DNA of 64,000 nucleotides, from NCBI RefSeq assembly GCF_000835495.1, contig NW_015622545.1:2868777-2932776 (forward strand), given 5' to 3'. Made by a program: the position numbers and the translations under genes. Positions 53,101 to 62,390 of the stretch are shown here, piece by piece. A model generated the notes under the pieces. It searched no databases. It saw nothing but the letters and a program-made list of their open reading frames with translations, and was not told the origin of the DNA. Position 1 is the first letter of the stretch, and every line of letters starts with the position of its first letter. This DNA is from Cladophialophora immunda (Eukaryota; Ascomycota; Eurotiomycetes; Chaetothyriales; Herpotrichiellaceae).

Positions 53101-56100
53101 CATGACTGCACAAGCGACTGACTCAGCCTGAGACTCTAAGAGCATCCCTGGCTTGCCATGGCTGGAGAAGATTGTTTCCAAGTAGTCGCTCCATGGTTGG
53201 TGGGGACCAAGGTGGTGTATTAGAAAGATGGTCTCCATTTCCGTTGTGGGGTTGAGCCGATGTCCATGCCATAGAGAATCACTTCCGAACTGAGCAGCAA
53301 TGTTGCCGAACAGCTGAGCGATGTTGTGCTTCCGAAAAGCAAGTTCCCAAGCAAGGCTGGCAATATTCTGCCAGGTCTTCAAGCTCTTGGCACGAATTCT
53401 CTCTGGAAAGCCCGTGGCTGTGGCATACTGATCGTTTTGGTATGCTAAAATGAGGAATGCATTCAGAACCCTTAACGTCTGGGAGACTCGAAGTTCGGAG
53501 GTGGCGCTCTCGCTTATAGCGACCCCTTGCCATACGTTTTCCATTGACTCCGATGTCAACCGGATGAAGGATTCCAGCTCTTCGTTATTCGAGAAGGAGA
53601 GACTCTCATTAGCATAAGTGATGATGGACTCGACAGAATCCGCAGCCTGGTTCAAGAGACGTGTTTGTTCCTCTGATGTGGTGCCAGGCGTCGCAACGTC
53701 GCCACAGATGAGTTCGAAGATCTCCTTGAAAGCATCTCGAATGATGCTTTCCACTTCTGCGGACCAACCAGCAGCACGGAGAGTGCGTTGGGATCTGGCG
53801 GTAGTAATGGTGTTGTAGGACGACCGTGGTTGGAATAGACGAGTGGTATCGGCCATAGAGGACATTGTGGTGTTTATGAGATGAACGCGGACATGTGTAG
53901 AGTTAGGCAGCATCAGGGTATGCGACAAGGAGCTTGATCCCGGAGGATTCTGAATCACGCAGGAAACAATGTCGTTATCATCTTCCAGTCTCAGACTTTG
54001 GAGGCACAGGACATCATGCTGGTTGGGATTATTGGCGTAACGCGTGCCGAGCGAGATAGGACGTTGCTTCCTGGAATCAAAGCTTAGTCTCTGTGGATTT
54101 TTGACTGACGAAAGGAGTACTTACTTCAGAGGACGTGACGGGGGAAGTGGTGGAGAGGACGGAGAGGACGGAGAGGACGGAGAGAAATCGCGCTTTCTGG
54201 AGTCTCAGTCAGCATCAACGCGTTGTGCAAAACTGCTGGGTACGCACCCTGGAGGTCGAGACATTGGAAGAGCACGAATTGAAGGTTTTGTAGATGCTTT
54301 CTGCGGGAGGATCTGACGAACTCGCTTTGGTCTCTGTCGTGCTTCCCGAGGCACAAGCTTTTGGACTGTGAAAGTGTTCGACGACGCAAAAGCTGGTCCC
54401 TCGAGGTTCTGGGTGTTATGCTCAACAGTTGGAACTCGCTGCCGCGAGTTGAGATGACTACGACGCGAGCCTCGAGGCTTGAAATAGTCGAGAATCGCAG
54501 AAGGACGATTAGTACAGAGAACAATCGATTCGTCTCGCAAGGGACGACTTTGGCTTTGATGGTTGCGAATGCGATTGAGAGTAGTGTTCGTGCTTTGTTT
54601 CAAGGAATTGAGTTGTGTGTCTGAAAAGTGAATATCCTCGTGAAAAGTGCGTGTTGGAGCGGCAGTATTCCCAGGCATTATGTCGAAACGGCGCGGCTTG
54701 GCCGTTAAGGAGGTACTGCTGCTGCTGATATCGTTGGGTTTGACAGAATCATCTATCTGTCTGTGAGCACGACCCCAGTCTCTTACCGCCTGATTCACGT
54801 CCTCGGTGTCCCTCATTGTTGCCAACTTGAAAACCTTCTTGGAGGGGTCTTGCTTCCGTGGCGATCTTTGCTGCCCAGTACGTCTCAATGCAATCCTCAA
54901 GAAGCGTGGCACATCTTCGTCTTTGAAACCAGGAGCATCCAAAATAGTCATCTGTGGCTTTCTGTGCCTGCGTTTGACCTTCTTGCGCGGCCGCGCCCCA
55001 TTATTTGACAAAGAGGCTACAGCTGCTTTTGGACGGCGAAAGGACAGCCCCCGACCAGAGAGGGTCTTGTCGGCTTCGAAAGCATTCTTCCTGGGCCAGA
55101 CACCTTTCAATGGCTGCTGTCCTTTTCCGGAGGACGACCTTCTCCGTTGGGGAGCGAGCATAGCATCGACCGCATTGTCTTCAACGACATCGTCCTCGAA
55201 GAGTTCTGGTTCCTGGTACTCAATTCCCTTCATCTCATCATCGACCGAACTGGTGGATTCGCTTTCTGACGAAGCTTCCAGATCAGTGATCTCAACGCCC
55301 ACAACCCTATCCCTTGCTATCCGGCCGGACGATGAGACGTGTTGTGCTATCCCTTTTTCCAGAGCCCTCTTGACGGGAGGTTGGGTTTGGTTTCGAGGAG
55401 GACGAGTCTCCTTTCGTTGCTGCTTCATGTCCAGCTTCAACCAAGATGCCGGCAGAACTCCTTTGATCTTGCGCCGCAGTTGACGGGCGCCTTGAAAACT
55501 ATCGTTCAAACGCTCTTCGAATTCACGAGGCGCAGATGAATCGTCGCTAATACTGATGGCATCGGTCTCTGAGTCAGAAAAATCGAGGGCTTTGCTGAAA
55601 GTCCTCTTCGAAGTCTGCTTATCTGAGGAGACTACTGGAGTTGGGAGCACGACCGGTGTGCTATTTCCGGTTGATACTCCCAGATTGTTGTCCACCCCAC
55701 CGCCCTGCGAAGACAGTCCATCACGAGATCGAGGCGGGGAAGGTGGAATCGTGGAACTCGCGACATCGACTTTGGATGTTTTTCTGAGAGCTTGGCCCAG
55801 GTCGGGAAGCTCGTATATGCGAAACCCGTCAATCCCTGTTTGTGGTTGTTGTACTGGCACACGCTTGGGTCTTTTCAGTCTTGAGGTATACGAGGTCTCG
55901 GTTCTCGTTTTGAAGATATCTGACAGATCTGGAAGATCATCATCGGAATCGGACACAGGAGATACACGGAGACGTGTTCCACGTATTGGGTTTTGAGATT
56001 CATCATTTCCAGCTTCCTCAAAATCACCACACCCTACATCCGGGACGGGGCTTGACCGTGGAACGTGACTGTCGGAGTGGTTCACTTGACTGCTTTCATC

Positions 56101-56844
56101 CGCAGTGGTGCCTTGGGAGTCGTCTTTTGCGCTTTCTCGCAGATCCGAAGGCAAGTCAGGAGCACGCATAGGGTGCAAGCCCCTGTCTCTCCAAGTTTGT
56201 CTATACTTGGCATCCTCAATTGCATAGGGATGCAGCTGGATTGGAGCACGAGGTCGGAAGGACCGTCTCCGTGAGGCGTCAGCAGATGGGTCCAGCAATA
56301 ATCTGTCACTAGCGGACATTTGAGGAATGGCCACCTCCGCAAGAGCGGCTGGTCGTGATTGTCCTGACTGGGTTTTATTGGGTGAAGCGTGCACCGATGA
56401 GGGAACCGAGGAAAGAGGGCTGTCATTGTCACTGTCGAAACCTGAGGCCACCGAGCCAAGGACATCTTGCACTGTCTGCAGACCTTTTTCGATTTCAGCC
56501 TGGAGCTTCGCAGCTGTTGATTTCAAACGGGTGTCGGACGTCTGCGACAATCTCGGGTGGCTAATTTGAGCACCGTCACGCAACAACGGATCTGCGCGAT
56601 GCGGTCCAGAGTGGTGGTAGGCGTCATGCTCATCAGAGACGTTGTTGTTTTGCTTTGTTGGACTGGTGTCGCCATCGGAAGGTGCGTCATATTCCTTCAC
56701 AGCCTCAGTCTGCACATTGACTGTCCCAATCTCGGATGTTGTCCTATCCACAGGGTCGATGTTGAGGTTGCCACTTCTGCCATCTTCTCCTTCATCATCT
56801 TCGTCAGAGTCTGGCACGTAGCCACGCTCCCTCCAATTCGCCAT
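50197..56844 (-). CDS. Mus7/Mms22 family DNA repair protein
   Basis: One gene of three exons: 54248-56844, 54125-54196 (72 nt) and 50197-54070. Introns are 51 and 54 nt, and the product is 2180 aa. Without splicing it appears as two separate frames (879 and 1253 aa). Both junctions agree in phase (GTGCGT donor with CTCCAG acceptor; GTAAGT donor with TTCCAG acceptor). It starts MANWRERGYVPDSDEDDEGE, the usual Mus7 start. It carries the family motif near 194-229 (RRRSFRPRAPIQLHPYAIE, KYRQTWRDRGLHP). The first 900 residues are acidic/Ser-rich and disordered; the last 1250 are helical and repeat-like, as in Mms22. Known members (yeast Mms22, fission yeast Mus7) bind the Rtt101/cullin-4-type ligase with Rtt107 or Brc1 and protect stalled replication forks. 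The nucleus is the expected site. The assignment of the C-terminal part rests on the splice join more than on a motif. Confidence 0.88.
54152..54186 (+). repeat. 9-bp tandem repeat in the Mms22 microexon
   Basis: Imperfect GGAGAGGAC repeats, about four copies. On the coding (minus) strand they encode a Pro-Ser-Ser-Pro-Ser-Ser run inside the 72-nt second exon. Confidence 0.8.
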
Positions 56845-57090
56845 CGCTATTGCTTTCCATGTTCTTTTCTTGGAGGCGCGTCAGGAACTGTCGATGTTGC
56901 TGAAAGCTGTTTGGCCTTTTTGGCGCGTCATGAATATTCAAGGACGCGCCGCGGCTGGAATAATGAACAGCGCCAAGGCGAAGCTGCGGAACATCTCCGA
57001 TTGGATCCGATCTCGCGAGACTTCTACAAACTAGCTGTATCCTTTGCTCAAAGGCAATATCCGGCAAAGGGTCCGTGACGTGGACAGAAA
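56845..57090. promoter_or_regulatory. Short divergent region between Mms22 gene and small ORF
   Basis: About 246 bp between the Mms22 start (minus) and the candidate 50-aa ORF (plus). If the small gene is real this is a compact bidirectional promoter. Confidence 0.4.
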
Positions 57091-57293
57091 ATGAGTTATC
57101 GAATGGCTGGTTGGGCACTGGCCATCGGATTTGGTGTACTGAATGGTAACACTATCTGTGCATTGCGCAGCATTCATCGCTAATGTTGTCTACAGGGTAC
57201 ATGACATTCAGGCCTGCCTTTGAAGCCCGAGCATTGGAGAAGCTGAAGGAAGAGTTGGTCTACGTTTCTGATAACTACATGGACGATTGCTGA
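57091..57293 (+). CDS. Candidate 50-aa single-span membrane microprotein (spliced)
   Basis: Two short exons, 57091-57145 and 57196-57293, with a 50-nt intron (GTAACA donor, gctaat branch, ctacag acceptor), give a 50-aa product. The first exon encodes MSYRMAGWALAIGFGVLN, and the second begins with G-YMTFRPAFEARALEKLK and ends SDNYMDDC. A glycine-bearing hydrophobic helix of about 13 residues follows a single Arg, and the rest is charged and helical. That composition is usual for small mitochondrial inner-membrane proteins. I do not know the family. No published homologue is claimed. The intron matches the local intron length. The weak donor (GTAACA) and the short length keep confidence moderate. 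Confidence 0.5.
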
Positions 57294-58249
57294 TAAGTCG
57301 CTACGAACATAGGGAGCGGGCTGCTTCGGAACTTGGGCCGAACATGATTGAAATCCCCACGCAAGCAAGCGACAACCCGATCTCGTCAGGCCGAAACACG
57401 TTGGACGCAAGACCAAATGAGTGATAATTCCACGGACAGGCCATAAACTGCTCATTACCGGCTTTCAACCAGATACATGTTCAAGAGCTGTGGGATATGG
57501 TGTAAAGGGACAGTGAATATCACGATGGCTACCTCGGAGCCTGCGGTAGGGAAGCCGCTCCTCTGCGATCATCCGCCCTCGGACAAGGGAGGATTACAGA
57601 AAGAGAAGAGATTATCTGTATCTCCCACTGCGGCAGCCCCCACAGTATCCAATCCCCGAGTTACACGACCTTGAGAAGGTTTATCACGGTTATATTTGAA
57701 ACCTACTGGGCATCGAACCACGTTCTCAGGTCTCAAGATGAAACAGATCTGGAAGTCTTCAGAGATCCCACTCGCCTGGGCAAGAAGTAACCGGTTCCTA
57801 TTTACTGCCATACTCAATAAATGCTGAGGCATAGAGAAAAGAGATGAAGTCTTGGGGGCAGAGTTGAAGAGAAGTGAGGGTTGCCCGTCCTATGGACTTG
57901 AAGGTTCAAGGGCTGCAAAAGGGACGAAAGTCCCTGATCTAGAGGAACAGAGTCTTGCAAACATCGTTGTGATGATTGCAATAAGTACGATCGAGACATT
58001 GCTGAAGGGGAGTGAGGAACAGCTGATGCCTTCATGTGTAATTAGATTGCTGTTGATTTGAGAATTCTATGCTAGAAGCTACTGTAATCTGGTGGAAAGA
58101 TACTCGGGAACGTCCTGGTTCTCCGGGATCTCCAGATGGATCGGACCATCATAAGGTATGTTTCCACTTCTGAGACAGAATTCCTTCCGGACCTTCACAT
58201 ATCGACAAGTCGGAGCCGAGCACGAGATGAATGTGATGCTAGGGTGGGA
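57294..58249. other. Intergenic, convergent 3' ends
   Basis: About 950 bp between the candidate microprotein and the Ies2-like gene (minus strand). Short ORFs without features; no tRNA cloverleaf found. Confidence 0.45.
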
Positions 58250-60214
58250 TCATTCAACCTCTTGAATAAGAATATTGCTGCTGGGTGAGAGCGGCGGACC
58301 AAAATAGCGGCCGACTTTCTTCCCCAACCACTCTTCTGGCACACCCAGTCTCACACCGTCTTGCGTACTGACCCATCTGGTATAGAGTGGATTGGCTCTC
58401 TGTGGGAGGTCTTCCTCCTCGTATGGTGACCCAGCCGCTGCGGCAGCTGCTGCGGCCGCAGCCAAAGTCTCTGGCTTTGGAGCGGCACCTCGCGCTTTAG
58501 AGACTTGAGGTTTGAGCTGAACTGCAATTAGCTCCGCTCAAATCAATAGGGATATTGCGTACCAATCTGTTCAAGGCGGCTGTCTTCTCCTCCTGCACTT
58601 TGCGCTTGGTCAGTTCTTTTCGCTTTCTCGCATGTTCATCCTTCTTCATCGCTTTCTCCTCATCCGTGAAGAACTAAACTCAGTCAGTGATGAGCATAGC
58701 AACTTGCGATCAACATCGTTTGCATCATACCTTTCGCTGCTGAGGCGCCATATCCAAGGCCATCAGAGTACCTTGATCTTCGGGCCTACCCCTTTGCCTC
58801 TTCGTCATCTTAGTGGGATCGGGAGTGGCGGCACCAGAAGCAGGCGTCTCGTCGCTGCTGTCATCAAGATCATCGTCGTCATCTTCTTCGTCGGCTTCCT
58901 CGTCTTCACCTGGCGCGTCCTCCTCAACCACAATCTCTTCTTCCTCACCCTCCGCGTCTTCGTCGTGCACGTTTATCGTAGGCTCCTCGTCTTCATCGGA
59001 GAGCTCAGACGAATTGCCGACCTCATCTTCATCCTCCTCCGACACATCCTCTGACGCATCCTCCATTTCCTGCTCCTCGACGGACTTGAGAGGACCAACT
59101 TTTGCGGGTGTGACGATGAGTTTGGGCTTGGCTGTTGGTTTGTTATCTCCTTTGGCAGGTGGTTTCAATGTAATCTTTGGGGGTTTAGGCGGTAGATGGC
59201 GCCTGGAAGGAGGTGGAGGCGGAGGCACATCTTCCATTTCCACGTCTTCATCATCGGTGCCACCCTCTGGTTCAGCACCCAGTTGGTCGAAGTCGTTGGG
59301 TTCTTCCTCTTCTTCCTCTTCGTCCTCCTCCTCCTCTTCTTCTTCGTCATCCTCCTCCTCCTCATCTTCAATGTCGCTCTCACCATACTCTGCATAGGTC
59401 GGTCGCCGGCTACCTCGAGCGCTGGTTCTTGAAGCCAAAGCAGTACGTCGACTGCTACGTGGTGCATCAAGGACTTGGCCGCCACCAAGGGTATCATGGA
59501 GCGAATCCACCTCATTAGCCCGCATAACTTCCCGCAACTTGCTTGGAGGAGCCTTCACGGTCAATTTGAGGCTTTGTCGTCGATCATCTGGAGAGCCCGA
59601 CCCACGCTGAACAGTGGCGGAAGACACATTGCTTGCAGCAGCTGACGCCACCGACCGCCTTGGTCTTGATGAGGCCGGGGTCGAAGCTGCCGAAGAACTG
59701 AAAATCGGGTTAGCTCTTGCGTCAAGACGAGGTGCATAGTATAACGTAATGAAAGGCATCATGTATGACGGTGTTAAGGGCTGTTCGCTGGGTCTGGTGG
59801 AAGGCGCGACAAAGATCTCTGGCTAGACGAATAATTACAAAAGGGAGAGGTTGGACAACTGAGATAAATTTCGAGTCGCCTGAATAGCAATCGACAGTGG
59901 CTAAAGCAGAGGCATTCACTTCTGCTGCCGGCTGCGGCTCTCATCCTCATGTCGCTAGCGGCGAGCAGCAATCTCACACGGTCCCAAAGTGACGCGGTTT
60001 GAGCCTCTTCGGCCAGAAATTGCCGTCAAGTGAAGCATACGGAGGTGACTTGCAGCAAAACCAGAAGTGGCACTTACTCATATCTGCCTGCTCGCCTCAT
60101 TGAGTCGGTTCTTCTTGGATCATAATCTTCACCGCTGCCTAGGTCGGAGTCTTCTGTGAAGTCTTCAGTGGCCTCACTGATCTGACGTCGCACCCGTCGG
60201 CTTCTATCTGTCAT
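58250..60214 (-). CDS. INO80 complex subunit Ies2-like (PAPA-1-like domain)
   Basis: Four exons: 60078-60214, 58731-59697, 58563-58673 and 58250-58516. Introns are 380, 57 and 46 nt, and the product is 493 aa. It starts MTDRSRRVRRQISEATED. Residues 154-178 are an uninterrupted Asp/Glu tract, followed by PPPPPP and further acidic blocks. The C-terminal third has the PAPA-1-like block (MTKRQRGRPEDQ, LMALDMAPQQRK, then FFTDEEKAMKKDEHARKRKEL and LNRLLKPQ). It also has an eleven-residue alanine run and the Ies2 end with LYTRWVSTQDGVRLGVPEEW. In yeast, Ies2 sits near the Ino80 ATPase and Rvb ring and stimulates nucleosome sliding. The first intron is long, but the phase (GA + T) matches exactly. 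Nuclear location is expected. Confidence 0.87.
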
Positions 60215-60699
60215 TTTTTCTGAGGTTCCAACTTCGGCTAAATGCCCAGATTCTCCGCTGTCGCTGGTCTGCGCCCGGCCCTGGATTCTCGTGGAGTTCT
60301 CGCGTCAGAGGTCGTGTTTCCTTGCTTGGTGGCTTCCCCCTAGATCCAGCATCGATATCTTCGGGGTTTTACAGGAATTCAAATAAATTTAAGACAATAG
60401 AGATGACTCCCAAATCAACTCAAACACAGAAACGCATGAGTACCGAAATATTTGATGTGAAGACTTTCAAAGGGTACAGCGTGGGAAAGGGATGGCGACT
60501 GTGGCTGTTCACGCTGGACCAGCATTGTGGCTTCTGTGGCTGGTGACATTCAGCCCTACCATTTCCGCCGTCAATATTAAAGAGCCGAGGCTGGTATTCT
60601 CAGCCAGCGAGTCTCGGGCGTCCGCCACATCAAAGTGTCGCAGTCTTTCTCCCAAGCACATCCTCTGTGACAGATTGACGGCACCCCTAGCGCTACGAT
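60215..60699. promoter_or_regulatory. Divergent upstream region of Ies2-like and Pex14-type genes
   Basis: About 485 bp between divergent starts. It must hold both promoters. No specific element can be assigned. Confidence 0.4.
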
Positions 60700-61944
60700 A
60701 TGGTCGATTCAGAATCCAAGAAGAAACCCTCCATTCCCTCATGGCAGCAGCAGTACAACTCGGAACCAAAAGACGGGCCTCCTGCCTCCGATGACCAAAC
60801 TCCCAATCCCAGCACAGCACCACCGTCACCGGGTTCACAACTACCTTTACTTGAGCAAGCTCGGCAGTTCCTCGAAGATGAAACAATAAGAGACGCGTCA
60901 CGCGAACGCAAAGTCGCATTCTTGGAGAAGAAAGGCCTACAATCAGAAGAGATAGAAAAGCTCCTTGGTCCTGAACACTCCGACTCCCTGCCAACCTCTG
61001 ATGAGGGCTCTGAACTGAAAATCATACATGACAGCAGCCAGACGGAGGCTTCAGATGGAAAGGAGACGGAGACAGCCTCAAAGTCGACCATTGAGGAAGC
61101 ACCATCGCAATCCTCTACTGCCCCGCAGAAGCGAGACATTCCTCCCATCATCACCTATCCAGAATTCTTGCTGAAGCCTCAGAAACCACCTCCGCTGGTC
61201 ACTTTCGAACGCCTTGCTCATGCAGCGTACGCTTTCGCCGGCGTGTCTGCCTTGACATGGGCTGCAAGCAAATACATTGTGCAACCTATGCTTGAATCCC
61301 TTACGGAAGCACGCCATGACCTTGCTGAAACTGCAAAAACAGACCTTGAAACTCTCAACAAGAAACTCGAATCCACCGTTTCTCACGTTCCCTACATTCC
61401 GACCAGCACGGTTCTGCAGCAACAAAAAGCCCAAGATGGGGACGATGTTGAATCCGTGGATTCAGACCCAACAGAACTGTTCCACCGCGATGTCGCAACA
61501 CAGACCTCCCCTCGGCCCTCTCGATCCATGTCATTCTCCTCCTTCCCAGACAATGACTACCTGTCCGCACAAGATCCTACAACCTCACAGTCTTCACGAT
61601 TGCGATCCTTGCACTCTACACTCTTCTCTCTGCTGAACTCTCAAAATAATAGCTATTCCCAAGACCGTCTGAAAGACTCTATGAGCGGCTTCCAAGCTGT
61701 CCTCGACAAACTCGAAGCAAGTCACAATCCGTTTCACGTCGATTTCATGGGATCATTCACCACCTACAGCGGACCTGGATCAACGGCGGCCACGGGCACA
61801 GATACTAAACAAAAGAAGCAAGCGGCGGTCAATGAGGCGACAAAGTTCAAGAACGAGATCCGCGCGTTGAAAGGCGCTCTGCTCAGTTCGAGGAATTTCC
61901 CCACACCGAGGCCGGCACAGCCATTCACATTACCTCCAAGATGA
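60700..61944 (+). CDS. Peroxin Pex14 or Pex14/17-type peroxisome import protein
   Basis: Single exon, 414 aa, ATG at 60700 (MVDSESKKKPSIPSWQQQ). The Pex14 N-terminal domain lies at about residues 49-90 (LLEQARQFLEDETIRDASRE, KVAFLEKKGLQSEEIEKLLG), with the paired helices that bind WxxxF motifs of the receptor Pex5. A hydrophobic helix at about 171-195 (AHAAYAFAGVSALTWAASKYI) should anchor it in the peroxisomal membrane. It is followed by a coiled-coil-like segment (LTEARHDLAETAKTDLETLNKKLE). The C-terminal part is Ser/Thr-rich. Filamentous fungi have both a true Pex14 and a chimeric Pex14/17 (Pex33) with the same N-terminal domain; I cannot separate the two by eye. Function: docking of the matrix-protein import machinery. 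Confidence 0.88.
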   Translation: MVDSESKKKPSIPSWQQQYNSEPKDGPPASDDQTPNPSTAPPSPGSQLPLLEQARQFLEDETIRDASRERKVAFLEKKGLQSEEIEKLLGPEHSDSLPTSDEGSELKIIHDSSQTEASDGKETETASKSTIEEAPSQSSTAPQKRDIPPIITYPEFLLKPQKPPPLVTFERLAHAAYAFAGVSALTWAASKYIVQPMLESLTEARHDLAETAKTDLETLNKKLESTVSHVPYIPTSTVLQQQKAQDGDDVESVDSDPTELFHRDVATQTSPRPSRSMSFSSFPDNDYLSAQDPTTSQSSRLRSLHSTLFSLLNSQNNSYSQDRLKDSMSGFQAVLDKLEASHNPFHVDFMGSFTTYSGPGSTAATGTDTKQKKQAAVNEATKFKNEIRALKGALLSSRNFPTPRPAQPFTLPPR

Positions 61945-62390
61945 AAGCTGCTGGGCAAGTGTAATAGATTAGGAAAGGACTTCGCTCTGTTTAGAAGCGA
62001 CTTTGTCTACCCAGATACACAAGGTCATTCTTTTGTGCTTCTAATGGTGCAAACTAATCCCAAACCTTGGTTTTATCTCACAAGATCAGAAAAGAGCCAC
62101 CCTTTGTGCTTTCTTCTCAATCTCGTCATTTCATCTATGAGTGAGTGAGTTCCTCGTGCATGCACGGGCTCTACGGTGCAGTAATCCAAGCTAAAGGGAA
62201 TCATTGTCGCTTCCTCCGAAACACAGTCGTCCATCCCATCCCGGCAATGTCACACTCTTGTAGACGTAAATCCACACTATTCTACCAGCCGTCTGACCAT
62301 GGAAGTCGTGTTCATACTCATATTCGTAGGAATCGCTCGATCGTCCTGTCCGGGAGATTTTATCTCGGTAGGTAGGGTCGTCGGCGGCCC
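61945..62390. other. Intergenic, convergent 3' ends
   Basis: About 445 bp between the Pex14-type gene stop (+) and the SEC31 stop (-). No RNA gene recognised. Confidence 0.45.

Noticed and set aside
57690..57740. Possible tRNA T-arm (GGTTCGA on the minus strand)
   Set aside because: The flanking bases do not form a 5-bp T stem, and no acceptor, D or anticodon arm can be placed around it.
58813..59397. 194-codon Ser-rich plus-strand ORF
   Set aside because: It is the antisense of the acidic tract of the Ies2-like gene (GAG/GAA read as CTC/TTC and TCC/TCT).
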